Source of the DNA: CAZFLY01 sp964519995
GTDB taxonomy: Bacteria > Planctomycetota > Phycisphaerae > Sedimentisphaerales > Anaerobacaceae
NCBI GenBank assembly: GCA_964519995.1
Contig: CAZFLY010000045.1
Location: 1 to 23,303 of the forward strand
DNA: 23,303 nucleotides
Direction: 5' to 3'
Shown piece by piece: positions 14,681-22,700 of the stretch. The notes under the pieces are model-generated. The model was not told the origin of the DNA, searched no databases, and saw nothing but the letters and a program-made list of their open reading frames with translations. Within the stretch, counting starts at the first letter, position 1, and each line of letters opens with the position of its first letter. The translations under genes and the position numbers were made by a program.

Positions 14681-15598
14681 ATGGACGAAAGATTGCTTGC
14701 CAGAATTAGTGAACTAAAGAGCGAACGCAACGCTGTGATACTTGCGCATAATTACCAGCCAGGTGAGATACAGGACCTGGCCGACTTCTGCGGTGATTCG
14801 CTCGGCTTGAGCATACAGGCATCGAATACTGATGCTGACGTGATTGTCTTTTGCGGCGTACAGTTTATGGCAGAGACCGCAGCTATTCTTTCACCGAAAA
14901 AAACAGTGCTGTTGCCGGAAAAACACGCTGGATGTCCGCTTGCGGATATGATAACAGCCGAGCAGTTACGGCAGTTGAAAAAGGAGCATCAGGATGCTCT
15001 GGTTGTTTGTTACGTGAATAGTTCTGCTGAGGTTAAGGCCGAAAGTGATTACTGCTGCACAAGTGCCAATGCAGTTGAAGTGGTTGAGTCATTACCCGAG
15101 GATAAAGAAATCATTTTTGTTCCGGATCAGCACCTTGGACGTTTTGCTCAGGAGGAAACCGGTAGGGAACTTATTCTTTGGCCTGGCTATTGTGCGACGC
15201 ACGTGGTGATAACGGAGGATGATATTCGAGCAGCTAAACAGAAATATCCGGATGCGGTGGTGATGGTTCATCCGGAGTGTAGTGAGCCTGTAAAGGATAT
15301 CGCCGACCAAATCCTAAGCACCGGCCAGATGCTAAAGTTCGTCGATACCAGCAACGCAAAGCGATTTATTGTGGGCACTGAGACGGGAATTATTCATGCG
15401 CTGAAGAAGCAGAATTCACGGGCTGAATATTTCGCGGCAAGTGATCGGGCGATATGTCCCAACATGAAAAAGATTACGCTGGATAAGGTGCTATGGGCGC
15501 TTGAAGATTTGCAGTACAAAGTAACCGTGCCGGAACCGGTGCGCAGTAAGGCGAAGAGGTCTTTGGAGCGAATGGTGGAGATTTTGCCGACACAATAG
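14681..15598 (+). CDS. nadA: Quinolinate synthase
   Basis: 305 residues from ATG 14681; the GTG at 14669 is an alternative adding four residues. NadA condenses iminoaspartate with dihydroxyacetone phosphate to quinolinate in NAD synthesis, and needs a [4Fe-4S] cluster. The three cluster cysteines are in place: C85 ('AGCPLAD'), C171 ('PGYCATH') and C259 ('ICPNMKK'). 'AHNYQPGEIQDLADFCGDS' and 'MVHPECSEPV' are also standard. nadB and nadC are not in the window. It sits inside the cysteine/Fe-S operon, 26 bp after cysE and 12 bp before metY. This links NAD synthesis to its own cluster supply, as in the nadA-nifS groupings of some Firmicutes. Confidence 0.95.
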   Translation: MDERLLARISELKSERNAVILAHNYQPGEIQDLADFCGDSLGLSIQASNTDADVIVFCGVQFMAETAAILSPKKTVLLPEKHAGCPLADMITAEQLRQLKKEHQDALVVCYVNSSAEVKAESDYCCTSANAVEVVESLPEDKEIIFVPDQHLGRFAQEETGRELILWPGYCATHVVITEDDIRAAKQKYPDAVVMVHPECSEPVKDIADQILSTGQMLKFVDTSNAKRFIVGTETGIIHALKKQNSRAEYFAASDRAICPNMKKITLDKVLWALEDLQYKVTVPEPVRSKAKRSLERMVEILPTQ

Positions 15599-15610
15599 GT
15601 GAGGTTGACG

Positions 15611-16900
15611 ATGGCTCAAGACAGTAAATATCATTTGGAGACCCTTGCTTTGCACGCAGGACAGACGGTTGATTCTGAAACGCTTAGCAGGGCGGTGCCG
15701 ATCTATCAAACGACAAGCTATGTGTTTAAGGATACGGAGCACGCAGCAAGGCTGTTTGGACTTCAGGAGGTCGGCAACATTTACACGCGTCTGATGAATC
15801 CAACGACGGATGTTTTGGAAAAGCGCCTCGCCGCACTTGAAGGCGGTGTCGGAGGGCTGGCGCTTAGTTCGGGGCAGTCGGCGATTTATGTCAGCGTCTT
15901 CAACATCTGCGAGTCAGGGGGGCACATCGTCTCGTCGAACTCCCTTTATGGCGGGACGGTGACGTTGTTCAGTCAGACGTTCAAGAAGCTCGGGATTGAA
16001 GTGACATTTGTTGACCCACGAGAGCCGAAGAATTTTAAAAAGGCGATAAAGGACAACACTCGGCTTGTCTATATCGAGACGATCGGCAATCCGAAGAACG
16101 ATATTCTGGACTATAAGAAGATTGCAGATATTGCGCACAAGCACGGTATGCCTGTTATTTGCGATAATACGGTGACAACGCCGATACTGTTCAGGCCTAT
16201 CGAGCATGGGATAGATATTGTTGTGCACAGTTGCACAAAGTTCATCGGGGGCCATGGGACGAGTATCGGCGGCGCAATTGTTGATTCGGGCAAATTCGAC
16301 TGGACGAACGGCAGGTATCCTGAGCTGACTGAGCCTGACCCAAGCTATCACGGCGTAAAGTACGTCGATTCGTTTGGTGAGTTGGCATATATCATCAAAG
16401 CGCGAACGCAGTTCTTACGCGATATGGGAAGCTGTATGTCGCCTTTTAATGCGTTCCTGTTCTTGCAGGGCATAGAGACGCTACATTTGCGTATGCCAAG
16501 ACACAGTGAGAATGCGCTAAAGTTGGCAGAATGGCTTGAGAAACATCCACGAATTGTGTGGGTCAATTACCCTGGCTTGAAATCCCATCCGGATTATAAG
16601 CTTGCGAAGAAGTATCTACCCAAGGGTCAGGGAGCTATTCTGGGTTTTGGCATCAAGGGTGGTAAAGATGCAGGGATAAAGTTCATCAATAGCGTCAAGT
16701 TAGCCAGTCACCTTGCAAATATCGGCGACAGCAAGACACTTGTCATCCACCCAGCCAGCACGACACATCAACAGCTCAGCAGAGAAGAACAGCTTGCAGC
16801 CGGGGTGACAGAAGACTATATTCGTGTCTCGGTTGGAACCGAACACATTGAGGACATCATCGCCGATTTTGACGCCGCTCTGAAGGTAAGTCAGAGGTAA
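15611..16900 (+). CDS. metY: O-acetylhomoserine sulfhydrylase (Cys/Met metabolism PLP enzyme)
   Basis: 429 residues from ATG 15611, after AGGTGAGG. The GTG at 15599 lies within that ribosome-binding site and is rejected. It belongs to the Cys/Met metabolism PLP family: 'VPIYQTTSYVFKDTEHAA', 'YTRLMNPTTDVLEKRLAALE', the PLP lysine K210 in 'HSCTKFIGGHGTSIGG', and 'HPASTTHQQLS'. Length and the insert at 'GRYPELTEPDPSYHG' fit O-acetylhomoserine sulfhydrylase, which makes homocysteine from sulfide, better than cystathionine gamma-synthase (about 380 residues). It is the second sulfide-fixing enzyme in the operon. nifU follows after 6 bp. The exact acyl donor (acetyl or succinyl homoserine) is inferred from the family. 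Confidence 0.9.
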   Translation: MAQDSKYHLETLALHAGQTVDSETLSRAVPIYQTTSYVFKDTEHAARLFGLQEVGNIYTRLMNPTTDVLEKRLAALEGGVGGLALSSGQSAIYVSVFNICESGGHIVSSNSLYGGTVTLFSQTFKKLGIEVTFVDPREPKNFKKAIKDNTRLVYIETIGNPKNDILDYKKIADIAHKHGMPVICDNTVTTPILFRPIEHGIDIVVHSCTKFIGGHGTSIGGAIVDSGKFDWTNGRYPELTEPDPSYHGVKYVDSFGELAYIIKARTQFLRDMGSCMSPFNAFLFLQGIETLHLRMPRHSENALKLAEWLEKHPRIVWVNYPGLKSHPDYKLAKKYLPKGQGAILGFGIKGGKDAGIKFINSVKLASHLANIGDSKTLVIHPASTTHQQLSREEQLAAGVTEDYIRVSVGTEHIEDIIADFDAALKVSQR

Positions 16901-16906
16901 GTAAAC

Positions 16907-17788
16907 ATGTGGGAATATACGGACAAGGTGAGGGATCATTTCTTTAATCCGCGTAACGTTGGCGAGATTGGAGATGCTGATGGTGTTGGTGAGGTTGGCT
17001 CGCTGGCGTGCGGTGACGCGCTTAAGCTGACATTCAAGCTGGACAAGAACGGCAGGATCAAAGATGCCAAGTTCAAGACGTTCGGTTGTGCCAGCGCCAT
17101 TGCCACCTCGTCGGTACTTACCGAGATGATAAAAGGAAAAACGCTTGATGAGGCCGCTAAAGTCACCAACAAGGATATTGCAGATTATCTTGGTGGCCTG
17201 CCCGAGCAGAAGATGCACTGCTCGGTGATGGGTAGGGAAGCACTCGAAGCGGCCATCGAAAACTATAAAACCGGCGGCAAGAAAAAACACAAACTCGAAG
17301 GCAACGTCGTCTGTACGTGTTTTGGTGTGACAGACAAAGAGATTGAGCGCGTGGTGCGCGAGAATGATCTTAAGACCGTTGAGGAGGTGACAAACTATTG
17401 CAAGGCCGGTGGCGGCTGCGGTGGATGTCAGGGTGAAATAGAGAAAATCATTGAGACGGTACAGGGTGAGAAGGTTGCAACAGCTATTGCAGTAGAGCCG
17501 AGACGGGCTGGCAAGCTCACCAACATCCAAAAGATACAATCGGTTCAGCAGACAATCAATGAGCAAATTCGCCCTGCGCTGCGGGCACACGGGGGAAACA
17601 TCGAGCTTATTGATGTCGAAGGCAACAAGGTTATTGTTGCCTTTCGCGGAATGTGTGCACAGTGTCGGCTGGCTGAATTTACCATGAAGGATGTCGTCGA
17701 AGCTAAGCTGCGCGAGTTTGTCTCGGAAGATTTGTTCGTCGAAGAGGACAAGGAATCAGCGGCTCAGCCGCATGACCACAGGGAATAG
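16907..17788 (+). CDS. nifU: Three-domain NifU Fe-S scaffold
   Basis: 293 residues with the complete NifU plan. The IscU-like domain has C35-G-D37, C61 and C105. A central [2Fe-2S] BFD-type ferredoxin domain has C136, C138, C171 and C174 ('CTCFGVTDKEI', 'GGGCGGCQ'). A C-terminal Nfu domain has C250-A-Q-C253. These positions are within one residue of those in Azotobacter vinelandii NifU. It receives sulfur from NifS and builds clusters for transfer to clients. No nitrogenase gene is present, and the operon is about cysteine and NAD, so it most likely serves as the housekeeping NIF-type system, as in Helicobacter. The stop codon lies 3 bp before nifS. AGGTAAGTAAAC precedes the ATG. Confidence 0.96.
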   Translation: MWEYTDKVRDHFFNPRNVGEIGDADGVGEVGSLACGDALKLTFKLDKNGRIKDAKFKTFGCASAIATSSVLTEMIKGKTLDEAAKVTNKDIADYLGGLPEQKMHCSVMGREALEAAIENYKTGGKKKHKLEGNVVCTCFGVTDKEIERVVRENDLKTVEEVTNYCKAGGGCGGCQGEIEKIIETVQGEKVATAIAVEPRRAGKLTNIQKIQSVQQTINEQIRPALRAHGGNIELIDVEGNKVIVAFRGMCAQCRLAEFTMKDVVEAKLREFVSEDLFVEEDKESAAQPHDHRE

Positions 17789-17791
17789 TCA

Positions 17792-18949
17792 ATGAAAACA
17801 ATTTATTTTGATAACAATGCCACGACGAAGGTTGCTGAAGAAGTTCTGGAGGAAATGCAGCCATATTTTTGTGAACTTTACGGCAATCCTTCAAGCATGC
17901 ATACTTTTGGGGGCCAGATTGGCAGAAAAATTCGGCTTGCTCGTGAGCAAGTAGCGGAACTGCTTGCCTGCGATCCGAGTGAGATAATATTCACCAGCGG
18001 CGGCACGGAAAGTGACAATGCCGCGATAAAGGGCGCATTGGCGGCGGTTCCAAACAAGCGTAAAGTAATAACGACTCGTGTGGAGCATCCTGCGGTTCTG
18101 GCCGTTTGTCGAGATCTGGAGAATCACGGATATACCGTGGTTGAGCTTGGGGTCGACCGGCAGGGCCGGCTTGACCTTGCAGAACTGGAGGCCGAGGTTG
18201 ACGAAGATACGGTAATCGTCTCGATAATGTACGCGAATAATGAAACGGGAGTTGTGTTTCCAGTTGAAAGAATTGCGGAGATCGTCAAGGCCAAGGGAGT
18301 GACATTTCACACTGATGCGGTGCAAGTGGTTGGCAAGATTCCACTAAATCTTTCAGAGAGCAATATCGATTTGCTTAGCCTTTCGGCTCATAAGCTGCAT
18401 GGGCCGAAGGGTGTGGGGGTGCTCTATGTACGCAAGGGCACGAGACTTTCGCCATTTATGTTGGGTGGTCACCAGGAAGGTGGACACAGAGCTGGAACGG
18501 AAAATGTCCCTGGCATAATTGGTCTGGGTAAAGCCTGTGAACTTGTCGCAAAGAATATCAAACAGGAAGGTGAAAAAGTCAAGCATCTGCGGGACAAACT
18601 TGAGACTGCGATACTACGGAGCTGCGAGGGTGCCCGGCTTAATGGTGACAAACAGAGTCGTTTACCCAATACGAGCAATATCAGCTTCGAGTATATTGAG
18701 GGTGAAGCGATTTTGCTTTTATTGGATAGATATGGCATCTGCGCCAGCAGCGGCTCAGCGTGCACATCCGGCTCTTTGGAGCCGTCTCACGTCCTTCGCG
18801 CAATGGGTGTGCCTTTTACCGCTGCACATGGCTCAATCCGCTTTAGCCTTAGCCGATACAATACCGAGCAGGAGATCGATTATACAATCGAAAAACTGCC
18901 TCAGATTGTCAATCAGCTCCGCGAATTGTCGCCGTTTGTGGCAAGGTAG
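17792..18949 (+). CDS. nifS: Cysteine desulfurase NifS
   Basis: 385 residues. This PLP enzyme takes sulfur from cysteine and passes a persulfide to NifU. The start of the fold is 'YFDNNATTKVAEEV'. The PLP lysine is K201 in 'SAHKLHGPKG'. The active cysteine is C324 in 'SSGSACTSGSLEPSHVL', which is the class I (NifS/IscS) loop. Neighbours 'GGTESDNAAIKG' and 'HQEGGHRAGTENV' are standard. It starts 3 bp after nifU, with AGGGAA at the nifU end acting as ribosome-binding site, so the two are probably translationally coupled. The direct pairing with full-length NifU and the motif spacing favour NifS over IscS. It is the last clear member of the operon. Confidence 0.96.
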   Translation: MKTIYFDNNATTKVAEEVLEEMQPYFCELYGNPSSMHTFGGQIGRKIRLAREQVAELLACDPSEIIFTSGGTESDNAAIKGALAAVPNKRKVITTRVEHPAVLAVCRDLENHGYTVVELGVDRQGRLDLAELEAEVDEDTVIVSIMYANNETGVVFPVERIAEIVKAKGVTFHTDAVQVVGKIPLNLSESNIDLLSLSAHKLHGPKGVGVLYVRKGTRLSPFMLGGHQEGGHRAGTENVPGIIGLGKACELVAKNIKQEGEKVKHLRDKLETAILRSCEGARLNGDKQSRLPNTSNISFEYIEGEAILLLLDRYGICASSGSACTSGSLEPSHVLRAMGVPFTAAHGSIRFSLSRYNTEQEIDYTIEKLPQIVNQLRELSPFVAR

Positions 18950-18988
18950 TCATGGTAATTTCGTGGGGTATCCGGAGGGACACATATT

Positions 18989-19843
18989 ATGGGCAAGACG
19001 AGGTTTCTGAGGAAAGCAAAGAAGAAAGATTCGCAAGGACCAGAACAGGAGCGGACGCATGATCCTACGGATGTGGAATTAAATAACCGTCTGGCCAAAA
19101 CAAAGTGGGGGCAGACCTACCTTACAGATTTCCTCGGTAGGGCAGAGAAGAATGTCCGGATATCTTATGTTAAGCTGAAAGGTTATTTCGAGATGTTTGA
19201 GAGTCTGGGGGAGCTTTTTAAAATGGCCTTCGAAAGTGTAGGATATTCGGATGATTCCAGTTTTGCAATTGCCTCGCTTTTAGGACGGGCTTGTGGGAAC
19301 TACTTTGCTGCGGTGCGGCTATCATCAAGTGGTCAATTGGCTGAAAGCTATGCACAACTGCGTACATGTCTTGAGGATGCTATGTATGCTTTCAATATAC
19401 ACCTTGATTCGGGTTTGGCAAAAGTATGGTTTGAGCGGCACCAGGATGATGATTCAAGGAAGAAGTCGATAAAACAGTTCAAGCCGGTAGACATTTTGGA
19501 GAAGTTGAAACAGAAAAGTTTATCTTTCGGACAAAACGTGGAAGAAGACTATAACCGTTGTATTGACTTCGGAGCGCATCCAAACGAACGATCCATTACC
19601 TCCAATTTGATATTGCAGGAAGGCCGGATTATCCTTCAACTATTAAATACTGAAAAAGGAGTGTTTCAAGCGTGCTTGTTGGCGTGTGTTAGATGCGGTG
19701 TAGATGCCATCAGAGTATTTGACCTGATTTATCCGAATGAGTTCAAAAGAATAAATGCAGATCAAAGAATCCGTAATATCCAAGAGCAATTCAGCCGGAT
19801 AGCGCTGGGACCCGTTTATGATTTGAGGAATCCTACTGTCTGA
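18989..19843 (+). CDS. Hypothetical protein, mostly helical, unknown function
   Basis: 284 residues. ATG 18989 is preceded by CCGGAGGGA with about 8 nt spacing, a strong site, so it is likely a real gene. I do not recognise the family. The N-terminus is very basic ('KTRFLRKAKKKDS'), followed by predicted amphipathic helices ('RACGNYFAAVRLSSSGQLAE', 'YAQLRTCLEDAMYAF'). A conserved-looking patch 'CIDFGAHPNERS' follows, then a helical stretch with three closely spaced cysteines ('QACLLACVRCGVDA'). There is no signal peptide or membrane segment. It lies 39 bp after nifS on the same strand and could ride on the operon, but a separate promoter cannot be excluded. The layout is faintly like DUF5677-type helical proteins, but this is not a firm match. 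Confidence 0.75.
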   Translation: MGKTRFLRKAKKKDSQGPEQERTHDPTDVELNNRLAKTKWGQTYLTDFLGRAEKNVRISYVKLKGYFEMFESLGELFKMAFESVGYSDDSSFAIASLLGRACGNYFAAVRLSSSGQLAESYAQLRTCLEDAMYAFNIHLDSGLAKVWFERHQDDDSRKKSIKQFKPVDILEKLKQKSLSFGQNVEEDYNRCIDFGAHPNERSITSNLILQEGRIILQLLNTEKGVFQACLLACVRCGVDAIRVFDLIYPNEFKRINADQRIRNIQEQFSRIALGPVYDLRNPTV

Positions 19844-20060
19844 TTAGGCTTTAGAGTTTGTTCGCTTTGTATCGGATATAGCCAGTTACGAACCAGATCG
19901 TTATGTGGATGCTTAATTCCAGTTAATCCCACTGTGATTTAGACTATGCTGAAAGGCTTTGTACATCGGTGGGTAGTTTATTCAGCACAGGTTTCCTTAG
20001 CTCAAGTTTTTTACTGGCATTATCAATATCAATGCTAATAAGATTGTATCCAATCCATTT
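19844..20060. other. Intergenic stretch after the hypothetical gene
   Basis: No open frame of note. TGCTGAA (about 19949) and TTCAGCA (about 19980) form a loose 7-bp inverted repeat with a long loop and no T tract. No convincing terminator for the operon was found. Confidence 0.3.
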
Positions 20061-20101
20061 GTCATGTCGAGCGGAGCCTCAGCGCAGTCGAGACATCTGC
20101 G
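20061..20101. repeat. Dispersed 'GTCGAG' repeat, copy 1
   Basis: Contains GTCATGTCGAGCGGAGCCTC and, after it, GCAGTCGAGACATCTGCG. This is the same style as the sequence at 20453-20565 and 23206-23236. It lies just downstream of the GIY-YIG gene. Confidence 0.6.
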
Positions 20102-20113
20102 TTGTGTGCGATG

Positions 20114-20410
20114 CTAATCGTACCAGCCGTCACTGAGGTCGCGCCACTCAGGTTTTTCCTTTGCAATCAGGCGGAGCTTCTTCTCTCGTCGCCAGCGCTT
20201 GATTAGCTTCTCTCTCGCGATTGCGGACCAGACGTCACCAAAGGATTCAACGTAGATAAGTGTGTCGATGTTGTAGCGATGGGCGAAGCCTTCAGTCAAT
20301 CCAGCCTTATGTTGCTGGACTCTCCTTTTGATATTGTCAGTGAAACCAACATATAGAGTCCGTGATTGATTAATCATGATATAGACGTAGTAGGTTTTGC
20401 TTGAGGGCAC
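20114..20410 (-). CDS. Small GIY-YIG nuclease-like protein
   Basis: 98 residues from GTG 20410, which puts the start right before 'TYYVYIM', as in related single-domain proteins. The open frame continues to 20533 (ATG 20464 or 20533 as alternative starts), but those extra residues are translated repeat DNA. Motifs: 'YYVYI' and 'LYVG' (the GIY-YIG pair), the catalytic-type Arg in 'IKRRVQQHKAG', the Glu in 'AIAREKLIKRWRREKKLRLI', and the ending 'EWRDLSDGWYD'. It belongs to the UvrC-N-terminal-like/UPF0213-like group of unknown cellular role. No good ribosome-binding site is visible before any start. It is flanked on both sides by short dispersed repeats, a common setting for these genes, and may be carried by or domesticated with them. 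Confidence 0.8.
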   Translation of the reverse strand: MPSSKTYYVYIMINQSRTLYVGFTDNIKRRVQQHKAGLTEGFAHRYNIDTLIYVESFGDVWSAIAREKLIKRWRREKKLRLIAKEKPEWRDLSDGWYD

Positions 20411-20452
20411 GTAGGCATTATAGAGGCTGTTTCTCTGCGAGACCAGATTTCT

Positions 20453-20565
20453 CCGCTCGGCCATTCGGCCCCTCGACCAAGCTCGGGGCAGGCTCTCGGT
20501 CGAAATGACACCCTCACATTTGACGTGTCGCACGCAGTCGAGACACTATCCTGAGCGAAGTGGAA
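20453..20565. repeat. Dispersed 'GAGC...GTCGAG' repeat cluster, copy 2
   Basis: On the minus strand this contains GCCTGCCCCGAGCTTGGTCG; on the plus strand, CGCAGTCGAGACACTATCC and TCCTGAGCGAAGTGG. TCGACC (20473-20478) and GGTCGA (20498-20503) form an inverted repeat. Nineteen of 23 positions of the GCCTG(C/T)CCCGAGC...GTCGAGG block match 23208-23230. The extended GIY-YIG frame runs through it. Confidence 0.65.
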
Positions 20566-20604
20566 TTGATCCGCTCGCTGGCGATGCGTGCCTTCCACTT
20601 GCTG

Positions 20605-22497
20605 TTAGTCCCCGTTATACTCCCAGACTTCGAGCCAGTGTTGAGCGAGGAATGTAAAGTCATCGAAGTCAACGATGAAGTTACCGGATAAATCGGCACC
20701 TTGGCAATCAATCTCTAAGCAATCTTCGAGCCAATAGGCACCCACCAGTTCAAGGTCGAAGTAGTCTACGAAGCCATCGGCGTCACAGTCGCAAGGAAAT
20801 GGATCAAGAACGTCGTAGCTTAAATCTATGTCGGGATTGTTCTGTCTGATTAAGGGTAGATACAAACAGTATGCTGCTATATTTAGCGGGTTGTTGGTAA
20901 GGGATAAGGTGGTCAAATTCTCATGGCCTGCTAATGCAGAGATGTCGATAATCTGATTGTTATGCAGATCCAGCGAATCCAGATTTGTTAGAGTCGATAG
21001 GGCGTTTATGTCGGTAATCTGATTGTTATACAGATCCAGGTATCCTAAATTTGTCAGGGTCGATAAGGCGTTAATATCAGTAATCTGATTGTCCCCCAGA
21101 TTCAGCCACCCCAGATTTGTCAGATTTGATAAGACGTTGATATTCTTAATCTGATTGTAACCCAAATATAAATCCTCGAGATCTGTCAGAGTCGATAAGG
21201 CGTTGATGTTGGTAATCTGATTTGCGCCTAGATTCAGCCAATCCAGATTTGACAGAGTAGATAAGACGTTGATGTCGGTAATCTGATTGTTATTTATACG
21301 GAGATCTCGCAAATTCGTGGCATATTCAAGGCCTGTAAGGTCGATGATTCCTCTACTATTGGCCTCGAGGTCTGTCAATAAGAGCATATCAGTCGATGTG
21401 GGATTGGAGATGCCGAGTTCTTCTTCCACAGCGGCTTTTAGGTTAGGGTCGGCAAAGTAGACGTTACTCTCAAAATTCGCTCGGAGCGTGTAATCGAAGC
21501 TGACGGTGACTATAGTATGAGCAGAATTTGGATTTGCTACTTTTCCGACATCTACGGCCGTTCCTGTCCAGTTCATAAAGCTGTAATTTTCATCAGCCGT
21601 TGCATGAATTATGACCGATGTTCCATGATCGTACTGGAAGGACCCTTCGCCAGGCGTCTGTACATATCCGCCTTCGGTCGACGATATCAGTAGTGTGCGT
21701 TTTGTGTTAGTACATGCGTCATAATAAATCACTGCGCCCGGATTGTTGGCTTGAATTTGAGGGATGTAAATATTGCAGGCGTCCTCATGTAATGGGTTAC
21801 TTGATAACTGTAAGAAGATTAGATTTGTTAATCCCAATAGCGGTGTGACGTTACTAATTTTATTATGACCCAAATATATGCTCTTCAGCTTTGTTAATTC
21901 CGCCAATACGGAGATGTTGTTAATACGATTTACATCCATCCTTAGATGGGTGAGGTTAGTCAGTCCAGACAACGCAGAAATGTTAGTAAGCTGATTATTG
22001 CATAGCCCCAGCGCATCCAGATTTGTCAAACCTGACACGGGTGAGGGGTCCGTAATCTGATTTCGACAGAATTTCAAGGTTTTCAACTTTTTCAGTCCCG
22101 ATACGGCTGATATGTTGCTGATTTGGTTCCAGCCGAGATGGAGGAACTCAAGGTTCGTCAGTCCCGCCAATGCAGAGATGCTGCTGATCTGATTGCTGTA
22201 TAGCGTCAGCGATGTTAGCTTAGTTAATCCCGATAATGGAGAAATATTACTGATCTGGTTCTGAGGTAAATATAGTTCAGTAAGATTCGTGGCATATTCG
22301 AGGCCTGTCAGGTCCGTGATTCCTTTGACAGAAGCGATGAGAGACGTAAGTGCCAGCATATCACTCGGTTCTGGATTTGAGATACCAAGCTCGGCTTCAA
22401 CGGCGGCTTTGAGACTCGCATCAGCAAAATAAACAGGGTCCGCCAAGAGCGGCCCACCCAGTGACAGTATACACAGCACGATAGTCGTGAGTTTCAT
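20605..22497 (-). CDS. Secreted internalin-like leucine-rich-repeat protein with dockerin
   Basis: 630 residues from ATG 22497, with GGAGG 7 nt upstream. The TTG at 22578 overlaps the -35 hexamer and is rejected. Signal peptide: K-L then 'TTIVLCILSLGGPLLA', cut before D-P. There are two similar halves. Each opens with 'VYFAD', 'LKAAVE.ELGISNP' and 'GLEYATNL', followed by 22-residue SDS22/internalin-type repeats (L-x-x-L-x-L-x-x-N-Q-I-x-x-I-x-x-L): about residues 60-240 and 370-540. Between them lies a beta-rich InlB-B-repeat-like segment (about 265-340, 'HGTSVIIHATADENYSFMNW'). The C-terminus is dockerin-like: C-D-A-D-G-F-V-D-Y-F-D-L with YWL, then D-L-S-G-N-F-I-V-D-F-D-D-F with HWL. It is likely an extracellular protein-binding or adhesion factor. 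The partner is unknown. It is divergent from the lipoprotein gene. Confidence 0.9.
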   Translation of the reverse strand: MKLTTIVLCILSLGGPLLADPVYFADASLKAAVEAELGISNPEPSDMLALTSLIASVKGITDLTGLEYATNLTELYLPQNQISNISPLSGLTKLTSLTLYSNQISSISALAGLTNLEFLHLGWNQISNISAVSGLKKLKTLKFCRNQITDPSPVSGLTNLDALGLCNNQLTNISALSGLTNLTHLRMDVNRINNISVLAELTKLKSIYLGHNKISNVTPLLGLTNLIFLQLSSNPLHEDACNIYIPQIQANNPGAVIYYDACTNTKRTLLISSTEGGYVQTPGEGSFQYDHGTSVIIHATADENYSFMNWTGTAVDVGKVANPNSAHTIVTVSFDYTLRANFESNVYFADPNLKAAVEEELGISNPTSTDMLLLTDLEANSRGIIDLTGLEYATNLRDLRINNNQITDINVLSTLSNLDWLNLGANQITNINALSTLTDLEDLYLGYNQIKNINVLSNLTNLGWLNLGDNQITDINALSTLTNLGYLDLYNNQITDINALSTLTNLDSLDLHNNQIIDISALAGHENLTTLSLTNNPLNIAAYCLYLPLIRQNNPDIDLSYDVLDPFPCDCDADGFVDYFDLELVGAYWLEDCLEIDCQGADLSGNFIVDFDDFTFLAQHWLEVWEYNGD

Positions 22498-22549
22498 CAT
22501 CCTACCTCCAGTTATATCGGGATATCCACAGGCCCGGTTTACGTAAAAA

Positions 22550-22578
22550 ATTGTACAAAAATTGTCGAGCTTTGTCAA
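22550..22578 (-). promoter_or_regulatory. Strong sigma70 promoter of the LRR gene
   Basis: On the minus strand, a perfect TTGACA (22578-22573), a 17-bp spacer and TACAAT (22555-22550). It predicts a leader of about 45 nt to ATG 22497. Confidence 0.8.
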
Positions 22579-22700
22579 TATTTAGCAGCTATAAATCGGG
22601 TTCAAAAAAGCAGTTTGGGAAAAATTTATTGGGTGTATTTTAAGGATGCCTGCGATGGTTTTTGAGTGACATCTCATGTTCCAAATTAGGCGGATTGGGG

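Noticed and set aside
16700..17590. 296-codon frame on the minus strand opposite metY and nifU
   Set aside because: It is antisense to two clearly coding genes, has no family features and no ribosome-binding context.
20465..20578. Upstream extension of the GIY-YIG frame and a nearby 74-codon minus-strand frame
   Set aside because: The translated residues come from the dispersed repeat DNA ('STESLPRAWSRG', 'FAQDSVSTACDTS'), not from a protein domain.
22498..22578. TTG start giving 27 more residues on the LRR protein
   Set aside because: It overlaps the -35 hexamer of a strong promoter and destroys the signal peptide. GGAGG points to ATG 22497.
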